Assembly (NCBI RefSeq): GCF_000003815.2
Contig: NC_049985.1
Coordinates: 14,707,452-14,771,451, forward strand
Reading direction: 5' to 3'
Origin: Branchiostoma floridae
Taxonomy: Eukaryota; Chordata; Leptocardii; Amphioxiformes; Branchiostomatidae
DNA length: 64,000 nt
In this document: positions 26,171-39,700 of the stretch, piece after piece
How positions within the stretch are numbered: the first letter of the stretch is position 1
How the letters are laid out: each line of letters begins with the position of its first letter
Translations under genes and position numbers: made by a program
The notes under the pieces: model-generated
Database searches by the model: none
What the model saw: the letters and a program-made list of their open reading frames with translations, nothing else
Told to the model about the DNA's origin: nothing

Positions 26171-29100
26171 GTTTTATTGTGTGATAGCACCTACCTGCAC
26201 AACAACATGGAAAAAAAGCATTCATCAGCATAAACATGAATACTTTCTGAACTTTAATTTAAAATGCATGAAAATCTCTACTTTATCTATGCAACTTAAA
26301 GTTGCTATTATAATGTATTAAAAAAATAAACAACTATAACACAACTTAATGAAATTCACTGGCCATTTCCATTTTTGAAACATATAGCATTTAAAGAGCA
26401 ATTGCTGTAAATTCTTCAATTTCTATGCAACTTGAACTTGATATCTCATGTGTAAAAAAATACCAATAACACAACTTAATATAAGTTCACTGGGCATTTC
26501 CATTCTACCCAATTACATAGTCTCTTGTGACAGACAAAATTTCAAGAGCAAATCTTCCTGTAAATTCACCCCCAAAAGTACACATGCACGCTAATGTGAA
26601 TGCTAATTTGTGACTATTAAAAACTACATGGTAATTGCTCTGGTCAATACCTGTGCATAATTCCAACACCAATGCTGTAAGTATTACTTACAAGTGCATA
26701 AGCTAAAACAGAACCATCTCCCTCTCATTCCACTCTCTTGTTAGCAGACCAAATGTTGACCTTTAACAGTTTATCACCAATTTGTTTACAAGTCCAGTCA
26801 TTTCTTCTACAGTTACAAGCTCTGTTTACTACTCAAGATACAGTTACACTCCCCAGAGCCATTTTGTCCTGCAATGGACAGCAGTACTCCAAGATATGTC
26901 TGACCTAGTTATAAATTATATTCCAAAGATTCTGGCTTTGTATGTTTACAGGACTAATTCCAAAAGCCAATTTGCACGAAAACAATTTCAGAAAGCTCCG
27001 TAACTAACCTTGATAACCAAGTTTTGACCGGCCAGGATGTCAAAATACAGTACACAACTTCCTTCTAAAAATCATGCTCTTGCAAGCTAACAGAGGCAAA
27101 ATAACCGCAAAACTTGCAACTGCCAAACTTAAATACCTCCTACAATGTGTGTTATTATAGCAATTTACACCACAATAGATTCCACAGAAGTTTTTTTTTT
27201 TACATTTTCTCAACCTAATAACAGTTCACTGCATTTTCCACATGAACCACAATGCCATATTGTTACATTTTCACACCCCTATTCTTATCAAATTCATTGT
27301 AATAGCATGACCCTATAAACTCTCTACACCAAGACCATATTTTCGAGTACCGTAACTCTTTTTATCAGGAGGGATGCCCACAGAATCAGTGCTATGTGTC
27401 CAGGGTAACACTGCTCAACTTGAACAGTATGAATAGATCATTCCTCTAACTAGACTCTCCAGCTGTGAGAGTTTGCTTCACTGGAGTCTGATCACAAAGG
27501 CATAAAAACTACTGTGAAAATGGCTTTACAAAAGGCTGACAAAAAGGCTTTTCAACTCTTACAATCTGGAGAAGTAAAGGGACCATGTGGTCTTGGCATT
27601 ATAATCATGAGAGCTCGGATAAAACCCTTTTTGTAACACTAGTTCAAGTTTATCATTTTGGAATATAACGTTACATATCATAGTTACACAACATATCTGA
27701 CCTGCTAAAACCAGTACAAATTTAGAGATGTCAACTTCAAGTTGGCAATGTATTTAGGCATTACACAGGTTCAAAATATATGGATGTAGCCATATCTTTT
27801 TGTAGTTTGAACTAGAATATTTTAACTGTCAAATGTCAACTTCTAGTTCAAGTAATAAAGTATCTACTAGTATACATAGTTTCATAATAAGATCAAGTAG
27901 GGATATCATACAGGTAACATTAAAGTAGGTGTCACTATTTGATTGATTGAACTTGAAGTGCCCAATGACAGCTTGGTATCCAAACATATATAGCTATCCA
28001 GTCCTTTTGTCCCCTCCCAAATAGAGGACAATAATACATTTGGATAACATATTACCCAATGAAGTAACTAAACAGTCAGTAAAACCACTAAAAGACCAAC
28101 TGAGTTTGCAGTAGTTTGTTTAAAATTCCTGGCCAAGATCTCCTAGACAGAAAACAGATACTGGGCATGACCTAAATGAACCAGGCATCTTTGAGCCTCC
28201 CTCACTTGTCAACAAGACAAATCTTTTCCACATGGCATAGTCATGAACTTGGTACCTATAGGGGACTATGGGTCAAGTTGAATTGGGGTGTGGAACTATT
28301 GATGTGCATATGGCAAAATCATTTACAGAAAAGTTTATCAATGTAAAAAATATATCTTTCACAGTTTCACTTTCAGATTACATTTCTATTGACGATTCGC
28401 TATTACCATCATAAATAAGGATATCGATGGAATAGATTGCATGTTTTTAGCAATGTGTCGAAAAATACGGCTTATCCTTCTACTAGACAACCAGCAATGT
28501 GAGATCATTATGTCACGCCATATGACTGTTGAACTTGACTGCCAAATGTTTCTCCATACTTCCCTGCGTTCTTTTTCCTCATAAAAGTTTTATAGCAAGA
28601 CCTTAGGGTAGCTCCCATATCACTTCCTCAGGGAAGTCACTGTCTGCATACTAATCTGACACTAGTACTAGTAGTAGGTCTGCTATGTACCATGCTGCCA
28701 CCTGGTATAAACACTTCAAGGTGTAGATTTTGGGTGGGTGTTGGTTTTCAGGCTACTGGGGAAATCTAGCTGTAGGTTTGAATTAGCTAACCTATCTTTT
28801 ACCAGGATACTGTCTACTTTTTACTTGACATTTTGCCAGGGCATAAACACAAAGTAGCATTGGTAATCTACAATGTAATGTATATAGTTCTATTACATCA
28901 CAATTTTCCTAACTTCTTTGTTTTGTACTTTGGGTCAACAACTTGGGAGAAAAGGCACTTTGACTTAGATTACAAAGTAGGTTTAATCTTTGGTCCTTTC
29001 TAATATTTTCAAATGTGATGTGAACCTAGATTATTACTCTACCACATCTAGAAACACAGAGAAAAGAACTACAGTTTTGTATTCTAGCAACACCTTTGTA

Positions 29101-32100
29101 GAAACACGGAGGGACCATGCAGAGGGGAAGAAAATTAAGGGAGAAACCATAAGTGACATGCTTGTAGACATTCCCGCTGAGCACAACCTATTGCCAATAA
29201 ACATAACTACACCAGAGATGGCTGTGAGAGTCTGGCACATGCAGAGATCAGCTGGAAATGTTAAACTAATCAGGTTTGTGCTGATTGGAGTCAGCTCTTG
29301 GGCGCTGTTTGGCAGTTGATGCCTATCTTGAAGGTCAATGTATCCAAAATAAACAATGAAGTTTTGTTTCTACATTCCTTTCTTACTCACTATGTACGCT
29401 TCAGACTACAGTTCTGAACAACATACCCTGGATACCAAACCCCAGCCCGATCTCAAAAATATCTATCTGAAAAAATATCTATTGTGTTAAAGACTCAGAA
29501 ACACACATTATGCACTGTAGTCGGTACTATCATAGGCTACATTATAGACGTCTTTACAAAACAGCCAATACAGACAATCTAGAATTTGATACCTGAAAGC
29601 ATAAATCTTCCAGGTCACCTGTAGAATTCAAGTACAGTACTGTACAGTACAGTACAGTACAGTATTCATTCAAAGTGAAAGCTTATTGCATAACAATTGC
29701 AAGGGGTACAGCTACCAGATCACCAAAGCCTGAGTACAGCCTGACTATCTGTTGGGGAGGGGTCACCATAGGTCAGCTGTGTAAGGACAGTACCAAGACA
29801 CACACAAGATGTCTGTAGAACTCACTATCCTCCTAAGGCTTCACCGGCCTGGTTACTGGGTCTTCATGATGATGCTGACAACAAACATACTGTCCTACAT
29901 AAAACACATGTGGCAACTGGCCTGACACATACTAGGGACATGGTTTGAATCTTCAAGTCTAAAAACATCAGACATGACTCATTCATAGCAGCAATAAATT
30001 GGCATGGAACTTGGTACAGAAATATTTCGGCCACACCCATTTGTCCCACATCCTTCTTCTAGCTGTCACTAGAGAGATGCTCCAGTATTCACAGTATTCA
30101 ACTTAGAGACATGCCAATACCTTACAAGTACATTTGGTGCTTGTATGTCTTCTACCAACAAGGTTATAACTTATCAACCTAAACATGTCTCAAGCATGAC
30201 AGTCGAAGGCCATCTCTTGCCTCGGGAGACTGATTTGGGGGTTGCCAATCAAAACATGTTAGCGAATAGGAAATAGATTCACATATATGAATGTGAGTCA
30301 CATCATAAACTTACTACAAGCTCTACAAACATACTTTTTCTTTCAGTTTCTTGAAGATTCACTATCTCCCACAGCTATGTAGTGATAGTAATAGACTTCC
30401 TGATCTAATTCCAATGATAAAAGGCAAAGAGAAAGTAAACTGTGAAAGTACAAGCTGGAAGTGATAGCGGATACTGTGATAGTGATAAGAAGTTGTCTGT
30501 TATCTGTTGTGTCAACCATCAGTCTAGAAAATCTCCAAAGAATCTTTTAAGTTTACCCCCAGTAAGTTAGATGATAAGCAACTATGCAAAAGTATGAACA
30601 GTAATTTCATGTAGTCAATTTCATGTACTGCAAACAGTATACTGTAACATAGTATAAACATAACATGATTAATGCTATGACCTAGTTTGAGACAGAATCA
30701 TCCACACTCAATTACTGATTGCTGACTTGTTGACTACAGATAAACAAGCCTCCAATAAAGAGAAACAGGCTCCTTATCATCTACAGCAGTTTGCTTTGGA
30801 CATGCACCCCTCCTCTGTATGGAGGATTCACTTGCAGGAATAGAATACTGAAAAGGCAGTGGAAGACAGGACTGTCTCTAGCTTTAATTTTTTTTCATCC
30901 CACTCATTGTTTGTGATGTCGTTAATCCTTATGTCATGAAAATCAAATTTCCATCCAGGGATAGAGGGACGGGTCCTGAAGACGCTGGAAGCTAATCTCC
31001 AAGCAGATCCTGCGGTAGCATTAAATTAGTATCGAAAGCTGGCAGAGGAGTGTAGCCGGCCCAAGAGTGAGCATTGGCACTCACATCTTTCACACCATCT
31101 TTCACACCATACGGTAATGATTTCACACAAGATTCTGTAGGGAAATGATGATGATAATGATGATCAAAACCAGCATACAATGGCAGATATTATCACTACG
31201 GTGACAACACTTGAGTTCACAGCTATCCCTGTGAATTGAGTCCCCTGCTGACAAAATTACCTGTGCCAAGGGTACCTGACTGTGATCCAAAGTGGCATGG
31301 TATCAGGGCTTAGGAATGTGTATGGTCAATGAAGTGTTAACCTGTGGAACTGGGATGAACTCTGCTAGTAAATTTGAGCCAGCTGCATTTCAAACTTGTA
31401 GGGCTTGATGCCAGTTCCAGTTCTTCCAGTGAGTCACTGCTAGAAAGTCAATGCAGTACATTACAGAGTCCTCCCCAAAGGATGGAATAACAGAGACCCT
31501 CCACTATACTCCTAGCCCAGCTCCACTATACTACTTTTGAAATTTAGTGTGTTTCTTCCCTATTTTCTTGGTTAGTTTTGCTAAAATCAATGAAAATTCA
31601 CAGATTTTTGTGCCAAGTGGCATCACTTTTCCAGTGGGCATTGTCACAATGTCTGCAAAAACTTGTGAATGGGCTATAAAGATCAAAACAATAGCTGTTT
31701 TGCCACCTCACAACAAAGGAATCACAATGATATATTATACTTGTAGTATTTGACACCCTCATTGTCATTGCAAAATGAACCACCATTTTCATGAAAGAGC
31801 AGCGCATTGGTTCGGGTTTCTTTTGCCAGCCCCTCCACTATACTAAAAAATTCTGGGGTGAATCCTGACATTGTACCAAACATACAAGCTCTTTGGATTA
31901 CTAAAATGCAAAGGTACTTTGTGTCATGGTAGAAGGGATATTGACTACAGGCTCAACATGTGGTCTTTTGAAAAGTCACAGTAGTGTGAAAGGTTACCAC
32001 CCCTTTCTATGGAACCAATGCTAGAGTTTCATGCCAATCTCTACTAGGGTGTGGCTAATCAATTAGCTAGACTGAACAAATAAACAAACAGCTCAGGCAT

Positions 32101-34725
32101 TGATAAGAACAACAAAAGTAACTCCTAAAGACCCTACATTGCCTATCAATTGTTCCAATCAATAGCATGATCTATGTATCATTGTATGTATTTCATGGGT
32201 ATGAATTTCTAAACAATGAAAATCATTACACACATATTTACATTACAAATTACAATGTCCTGGATTCTTGGTTTTAATAACAAAAGTTTGTTGAAAAAAC
32301 ATGGGCATATTTGTATCACATATTTTTCACTCCTGGAATAACAAAGATGCAAAACTGAACCCACTAGGGAAAAAACACTTACCAACATTTCTTATAATGT
32401 TAGAAATGATGGTATTCAACAAAAATTTCTGGCTATGTGGCCTTCAAGTGGGTCCTGAAAAGTAGGGTTCAGAGAAATGTTTGTAACAGACTTCTTCTAG
32501 ATTTACACAACAGGACTACTGTTTCTTCGCTTTTCTGCATCATCTTGTAGTGGACCAACAGAATGGGACAAAGTGGAGGTAATGTGACTAGGTCAGAGTG
32601 TAAGTGACCCATGTCAAACTCTGTTGGACTCTCTCCCAATAGTCATGACCCTGATCTTTTGGACAGTAGTTGTGCCCAGACTAGGGTTGGGTACCAGTAC
32701 AGAAAATTCAGGTTCAGGTCCAGAGCATCAAGTTCCGGTCAGGACCAGAACCTGGACATGATTGTCTGTGGTCCATTTTGCCACAAATCAGTTTGGTAGA
32801 GTATCAGACTTCCACTGGCGTTCTCAAATCCTATTTTTCATGTAAACAAAGCTAACTACCTCTGTTAACTAGACCACATTTGACTGTAGAAACTTGATAA
32901 ATATGACTTCAATTCTTCTCTACTTTACTCCTTATCTTCTTGGAACGTAAGCCCTAAAACGCATGAACACTTGCCGATATCCTATTATGTAATTGGTACA
33001 AAATCCAGCCTACTAGTACTGATTTTTTCCAGGTCCGTTTTTTCTGGACCAGCCCAATAAGAAAAAAAAAACAACTTTTGTACCATGCCCATGGCCTAAC
33101 CCAGACACCGACAGAAATTACTATCACAATCTACAACAACATCTTTTTGTAGTATAATATCTCCAGATGTCTGGTTCTTACCAGTTGGAAATGGAAGATT
33201 GATGTGGCATCTGTAGGGAATGTGGAGGAGGGGCACTAACCCAGATATCATTTCAATACATCTAGAGTTGTTTGAAAAGGTGAGAGGACAGTGTTTATCA
33301 TTCCTCCCACAAGGAATATGAGTACAGAAAGGTAAAAGTCTTCTCTAAGTTTATGTGGGAGTATCCCAAGAGAGGTACAACTTACAACAAGCGTCACTAG
33401 TGCTACACTTTGCAATGGCCTAAAGTACACAAGTATGGACTCCCTGTTGCTTTGGTTATTGACATAATCAAACTGGGTCTGCCTGTCTGTATAAAAACCA
33501 GACACTCTGCTGAGGTGACTGGAACATTCCCATGACTTTCTAGCATTCTTCCTGGAAGCTGATTACTTGTAGTTGTACTTGAAGAGGCATCTTGAAAATT
33601 TCTCGTCCGTATGAAAAGTTTTCTGACAGTCAAACCTTTTGGTTTTGTGGATCTAAAACAATGTTACGTCTGTCTGGCTATTTTGGACTTGCTTAAGTTG
33701 CTAACAACTCAATAGGTGACTTTGTGACAAGTATTCAAAATTTCTAGAGAGCAGATACACTGTATATTTTAGTATTCTTACTGAAATACTTTCTTAGGAA
33801 TATGATAGATATACATGTGGTTGAACTTAAAAGATCTACAAATACAATGCACTGTATATGGCTTTACTTTACCTTAAAACCATATTTGTGTGCAAATGAA
33901 TTCAGATTTAGATGTTTTTACTAACGTTTATAGTGAAGTTTCTTGTACTGCCATGAGGCAGGCAATTCAAGTGAACTGAACGTTGACTCAGAAATACAAT
34001 CCAAAATGCCCTGACCTAAAATCAGCATGTAGTCAAGGATATGTTTATTTCTGAGTGCTGTGGACTTCCACCATGTCACCATGAAGTCTGGTATCCTTTA
34101 CATATATGAAAGTGAAATGAGTTGTTGATAAAGATCAAATTCTGAGTGACTGTCCCAATATTCGGGACGTTTGATCAAGATTAGGGACCCCAAAATAATT
34201 TAACAGACGATAGGAAAGGAATGCGGTGTGATCTTGAACCACGTCCAAGAGTTCGACTTTCTCATATATTCACTAGTCAAAATATTGAAATCAAAACTAA
34301 ACAGCATATGGTAACTCAGGAAATAGGGGAAGGCTTGCTTCAAAGATTCCTTCCTCAACCTATACTTTTGATCTTGAGCCAAGAAAGTGGCCAAACGTCT
34401 TAAAAAACCGAAGACATGTTTGAACAGATTTTGTTGTGATGTCAAACAACTGTGTCGCGTGTCCCCTACACAAGGATTTTTTTCATGGGTTAGATCAGAG
34501 AATAGTTCGGGTTAGACAAGCTAGAAAAGGCCGTTTGCTCGGGTAAAAGCTAAAGCACACACCCGTATACAACTTATTCAGGAAAAGATAACGGAACACT
34601 ACAGCGGTAAACAGTGCCCTCACATACCGAGAATTCCCCCCACATGGAAGTCATTTTGGGACGCCGGCTTCCAAACTCACATCATTAAAAACACGACCGT
34701 ATAAAATCTGGTGCAAGAATCTTAC
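26171..34725 (-). other. Probable first intron of the sarcoglycan gene
   Basis: No coding exon was recognised in about 8.5 kb. A spliced leader is required by the acceptor before the ATG exon, and the nearest good donor found is at 34,725. Contents: a (CAGTA)n microsatellite at about 29,635-29,664 and a hAT-like MITE at 32,682-33,098. The 109-aa open frame at 28,990 (+) has no family signature, start context or exon partner that I can see. Confidence 0.5.
32682..33098. mobile_element. hAT-like MITE, diverged copy
   Basis: Starts TAGGGTTGGGTACCAGTACA and ends CATGGCCTA, with the same interior as the 19,752 copy. Flanks GCCCAGAC and ACCCAGAC match at 7 of 8 positions, as expected for an ageing 8-bp TSD. 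Confidence 0.75.
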
Positions 34726-35076
34726 CTGGCTTGTTGTGCAGAGTCCGTTGGTTACGGTCCTTCCAGGTGGAGTAAAAAATTGAGGTAAAAATGGGGGAAA
34801 AATCGCCCGAAAAACAAAAGGCACTGAACCGCTTGACGTTTGTGATTTACATCCCAAGTGATCCTAATCGTGGCAATGTAATGTCGTCTGTCATTGGCTT
34901 AGAAATCACAATTTCCTTCAACCATTGGCTCTTATATTTTCCGTCGGTCTATGTTTATACCAATCCAAATGTAGGATGCCTGACTTAAACCAATCAAAGG
35001 TAGCCACGGAAATCAGGTGACCAATCAGCATTGAGTTAAAAAGGTATACGGGGTAGGTACCGGCGATTGGACCAAG
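34726..35076. promoter_or_regulatory. CCAAT-rich bidirectional promoter
   Basis: A minus-strand leader exon appears to end at 34,726 (GCCAG|GTAAGATTC) and would feed the sarcoglycan gene. A plus-strand gene starts at 35,077. Between them are at least six CCAAT boxes in both orientations: ATTGG at 34,893, 34,924 and 35,066, CCAAT at 34,960, 34,990 and 35,021. Clustered CCAAT boxes of both orientations are typical of NF-Y-driven bidirectional promoters. The exact starts are not visible. Confidence 0.5.
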
Positions 35077-35178
35077 ATGGCCGACTGCAGGAAGATATTT
35101 TCCACATTTGTGTGTCTTTCGGTGGTTTTCTTCCTCCTCGTCGTCGATTCTCCTGCTCTCGGGGTGAAGAAGAAAGAG
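35077..35178 (+). CDS. First exon of a secreted or ER protein (partial)
   Basis: The ATG is in good context (accaagATGG). The exon encodes 34 residues, MADCRKIFS then a hydrophobic core TFVCLSVVFFLLVV, ending LGVKKKE. It stops at a strong donor (GAG|gtacgtg) in phase 0. This is a classic cleavable signal peptide exon. I could not find its next exon on the plus strand; all recognised genes to the right are on the minus strand or belong to the inserted element. The product is therefore unidentified. Confidence 0.5.
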
Positions 35179-35650
35179 GTACGTGTAGTAGAGTTGTCTA
35201 AAGTCTTGTTTGGAAATAAATATGGCTGGTTTGCTGTTGATTTTGCGTGTTTTGGTAGGGGGCGGGCCGAAGTGGTCTTGGAGAAAGGGTTTTCCATACT
35301 GGCAAATCATCATCTTTGAAATTCATTATGATATAGTAGAGTGTATGCGTATTTTACGAACTCAAGGATAGCCGCCGGGATTCTTTTGAATGTAATACAG
35401 TTCCATGATAATGATTTGATAGGATGACTTGACTTTATAAAGATCCACAAATTATTAGCTATACAAGTTAAGTACAACAGAAACAGTTATGAGGTCATAC
35501 TTTACGCTGGGTATGTTGTGGTACTGCACCTTGACGCTGTCTTCCTTGATGTTATATAATGGGGGTACCTCTTGTAAACCTCTGTAACCTTTGTAAAATC
35601 ATGTTCAACTTCATGCGCACGCACACACACAGACACACACACACACACAC

Positions 35651-35993
35651 CAGGGCTTTAGCCAGCTCGAATTTTTTTTCTGTCAGCCAATTCCAATCGT
35701 CGTGAAAACCGTGAAAATTAATTTTCCCTATGACACTACAAAGTAGTAAATGTTGCCATTGAGACCTTGAAAAACCGGTTTTAATGAGATTATCGTATTC
35801 AAAAGAGCGCCGACACACATTGGCAACAATCATAGTAATAGCAAAGCAAACAGTGTGTGGCTTTCACCGCCGTGGACGGCGTCCCCAAGCCGCCCGTGGC
35901 TTCCACCAAGGATTTTTGTCCTTCAAGGTTGACGGATTGGTTTTAAAATTTTTCCGTCAATTGACGGAAAAACGGACGCTGGCTAGAGCCCTG
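35651..35993. mobile_element. hAT-like MITE inserted in a CA microsatellite
   Basis: Ends CAGGGCTTTAGCCAGC and GCTGGCTAGAGCCCTG form an inverted repeat. The flanks acacacac and acgcacac are a plausible 8-bp TSD in (CA)n, which continues on both sides (about 35,617-35,650 and 35,994-36,046). A palindrome around ccgtcaattgacgg sits inside the right end. No ORF. Confidence 0.75.
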
Positions 35994-35996
35994 ACG

Positions 35997-36028
<32 letters not shown>

Positions 36029-36198
36029 TACACACACACACACACATGTACTATAAGTTTCTATTTTTCTCACACTTATAGATTTTAAAACCAAGAATAC
36101 TTTTTTTTAACTTTAACTTTTCTTTAAAAAGGATAAATAAAAGCACAACTCTAATGTCTGATACAATGATTTGTTTATTGAATGATTCGTACTGACAT

Positions 36199-36256
36199 TA
36201 TTAATAATAATAATCTTTATTGCAAATTCATGCCCGAGGGCTAATTGCATACAGGG
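36199..36256 (-). mobile_element. 3' tail of a short retroposon
   Basis: On the minus strand the sequence reads gggcatgaatttgcaataaa followed by an (ATT)n tail. The same tail occurs at 63,363-63,420. Two copies with the same core and a simple-repeat tail suggest a SINE or LINE 3' end. No promoter part was recognised. Confidence 0.45.
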
Positions 36257-36765
36257 TAAGGTAGTAGTGGTATACATAAACATACTTAACAAAGAAGGGA
36301 ATTAGGGAAATGATAATCATAGATAAATAAAAAGGGAATAACTTCAATGCATAACTTCTTTTTGTTTTTATGGCTAGATCTATACCTATATCTATAGATC
36401 TATAACAAACCTCCCACTGAGTCCCAGTAAACAATGTTAGACACTTGTTACTTTGTATCCTTGCAATTGCAAATGAATCAATCAATTATAATTGTGGACA
36501 TGTCATAATGATCACAGTACATTATTGAACTGTAATCCACATGTATACTAGCATAAATTGCAACTTGAACTTTCAATTTTTATACTAGCTATTATTGATA
36601 ATTTTAGAGAAAATTTATTTAGATGTTATTAGTGAAATCTTTTTTTAAGAAACTTGAATAGTTACTATTGATAGTACAGAAAAGGACGTCAATTATATAT
36701 AATATCCTACAGTGAGGTGCTGAATGAATGTACACTGTAACATAACTCGAACAGTGTCAGCTTTT

Positions 36766-39700
36766 TTATTCAAAGTCAAATATGACGCCAGTCCCACTAA
36801 ACTTCTCCTCATACCAGTCATCAAAGGCTTTACTCTGCTCTGGTGTAAACATGTTCTTCCAGTCTCCTATGATACCTGTGAGGGAGACAAAATTATGCAA
36901 AGTCATTATCATTATCAATGACTTCTACAGATCCTTAGCTGTTAGTTAATTGACATGTTCCATTACTGTAGTTTTCCTAGTTATCCGCACTTGTATTGAA
37001 TTGCTCTGCCAGTTCATTCTGGTGACGCTGAAAAAGAGTGTTGGAAGTCACTTGAAATGTCCGGAAGTAAATCTCTGTTTTTTTATCCAAAGACTAGAGA
37101 CTAGGGCTGGGTACCGGTACAGAAAATTCAGGTCCAGGTCCGGTTCAGGTCCAAAGGATCAGGTTCAGGTCTGGACCTGAACTTGGACCTGATGCAGTTT
37201 GACTCATACCAATGGTCCATTTCACTACAAAGAAATCTGTTTGGTGGAGTATTAGACTTACACTGCAAGCGGCAAAACTTGTGAATGCCTGATAAAATAT
37301 TCTGTTAATTTTCTAATCGGTCCAACATCCGGTCCATCTAATATTTTCAGGTCCGGTTTTTCTGGACCGGTCCAATAAGAAAAAACGGTTTTGTACCGGT
37401 ACGCTATACCGATACCCAGCCGTACTAGAGACTATAGATGCAGAACCCAGTGACTGATGATTGATGAGTATATAAGAGATCTATGGAATGGTACAAATGT
37501 ATTTGAAGATTTTTACAGATATTAAATGAACAGTTACTAGTACTGAATTTTAAGATTCTTTTGAATTTCAAATTTTGCACAGGTACAGTGATATACATAC
37601 TCATCCTTATGACTTCAGAAATTGTTCTTAAGAAAAGTAACACACCTTTCCTGGCTATCGCCTGTCTCTCAGCCATCTTGGAGTTATCCATGTCTGCCTT
37701 CATGTTGTTGAAAGTACTGGCCTCTGCGATGCCTTTTATGGTCGATTCATCCAGATCAACCTCCAGAAATGCCACTATGGTCTTCACTGCACTCAGCAGA
37801 TCCTACATAATAATTCACAGGAAATAAAATCATTCATACTACATAAAGATAAATGCAACATAACCTTCAAGATTTTTAGGGAGAGTCTGTCGCTACAAGT
37901 TGATAGTGATAGCGATATGATCTTACTAGATATAAATTCCACAAGTCTTTGTCTTTTTCAATATTCCGTTTTATTGGTTACTTATGTACAGTCTTTTTTC
38001 AACACAGATTGGTGCAGAACTAGATAGTGATGAAAAAGTGTAACCTAATATAGACATTACTAGATAGCCGGTTGGTTGTCTGAATGTCCACATTTGCCAG
38101 TGGCTTTAGAATGCATTTTTATGGGGTTAGTGAAGTGATGGTTTGTGTGCACTGTACAAGACTGTACCTTCTTCATGTCCTCATATTTGAGGAAGAGGAA
38201 GTGGGGGTCATCTCGCATCTTCCACCAGCCCAAGACATGGTCTTCAAATGGTCCATATGCCACTGTATGTCAACATGTATGTACAATGTACTTTTAAGGC
38301 ATACACAGAAACACTCACAGAGTGTACTGAACTGAAGGTTTCAGTAAAGTAAGGAGAAATCATTTCATAATGCTTCAGGCCTCGAAATACTTTCTTTAGC
38401 CAGGTTGCGCAGGCGGCAACCTGAATCAAAAACCAACTTGCGCCATCAGCATTTCAGGTTGCGCCACTTTCAAGTTGTTACTTTCTCCAAATTAGCTACT
38501 TATCAAGTATCTGTAATAACAGTTCATTTCAGTTGAAGAAATATAGCAAAAAAAAAAAGATGCAGGGCAAATTAGCGCACTTTTCACAATAAACAACATC
38601 CATTTATCGATCTTTTGAAAATAAAGACTGCAACAAACGTAATATCTCAAAGAACTGTGAAAAAATCGCGACCTCCGTTGAACAGTGCCGACCGTGCACC
38701 CCTCCCCAGTATAGTCATTGTCACACTAGCTGTTTTTCCCGCATTCCATCGACAGTATTGTCCCAAACAAGCAAAAAAAACCCTTCAAAATAAGCCTATA
38801 CATGTACTTATCAGCAAGGACATTAGGCAGTTGATGAGTTTTCGTATTTATATTGTCAAAGTTTGATGCCTTGCTGCATGATTTTTGCCGCGAACACAGC
38901 GTTGGGTCATCAGATATTCCACGTCACGGCCAATGGGGTATGACTCTCGCGATTCGCCAGATGTGAGTTAGTGATAGATTTTGCGCGAGACTTGAAGGTA
39001 GATTTAAAATGGCGGCTCTATAGCGGCCAAAATCCGCAAATTTTGAACTTCGAGCGAAGTTTCCGGCGGAAAATTAGGGCTTACCAAAGGCGTTCATCCC
39101 CAAAACAGGGTGTACATTTTCTGATATCTTGTTAGTAAAGGGCCTGTATCTTAAGAATCGTTTTGTTTACCCAAAAAATCAAGTTGCGCAGTGTGCAACC
39201 TGATTTTCTGAACAACTTGCGCACGGAGAAAACTACTTGCGCGGCAGGGGTGCGCAAGTGGTTAATTCGAGCCCTGTGCTTGAACATCTAAATGTTAATT
39301 TCTAAAGTAGTCAATGCAACAATTTCTCTAGGAAAGAAAGGATATAATTATGGTATTAGTAAAAAATCAATGCAACAATTTCTCTAGGAAAGAAAGGATA
39401 TAATTATGGTATTAGTAAAAAATCAATGCAACAATTTCTCTAGGAAAGAAAGGATATAATTATGGTATTAGTAAAAAATCTTTCCGTACAACTTTATTAC
39501 CTTTTCCATTGGTGAACTTCTGAGCAAACCCTTCCCATGGAATGTCGTGTGTTATACCCATCAACTTGAAAATCTTGTTGCCAAAGTGGTAGAGTGACAC
39601 AGCCGTGTCCTTTGGGTTCCTCATTGGCACCAGGATTTTCACCTAAGTGGAGATAAGATATATTTCAATATCATTTGCAGTGGTATAATATTTATGATAC

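Noticed and set aside
28990-29319. 109-aa ORF on the plus strand
   Set aside because: No recognised domain, no flanking splice partner, and it lies in what is probably the first sarcoglycan intron on the other strand.
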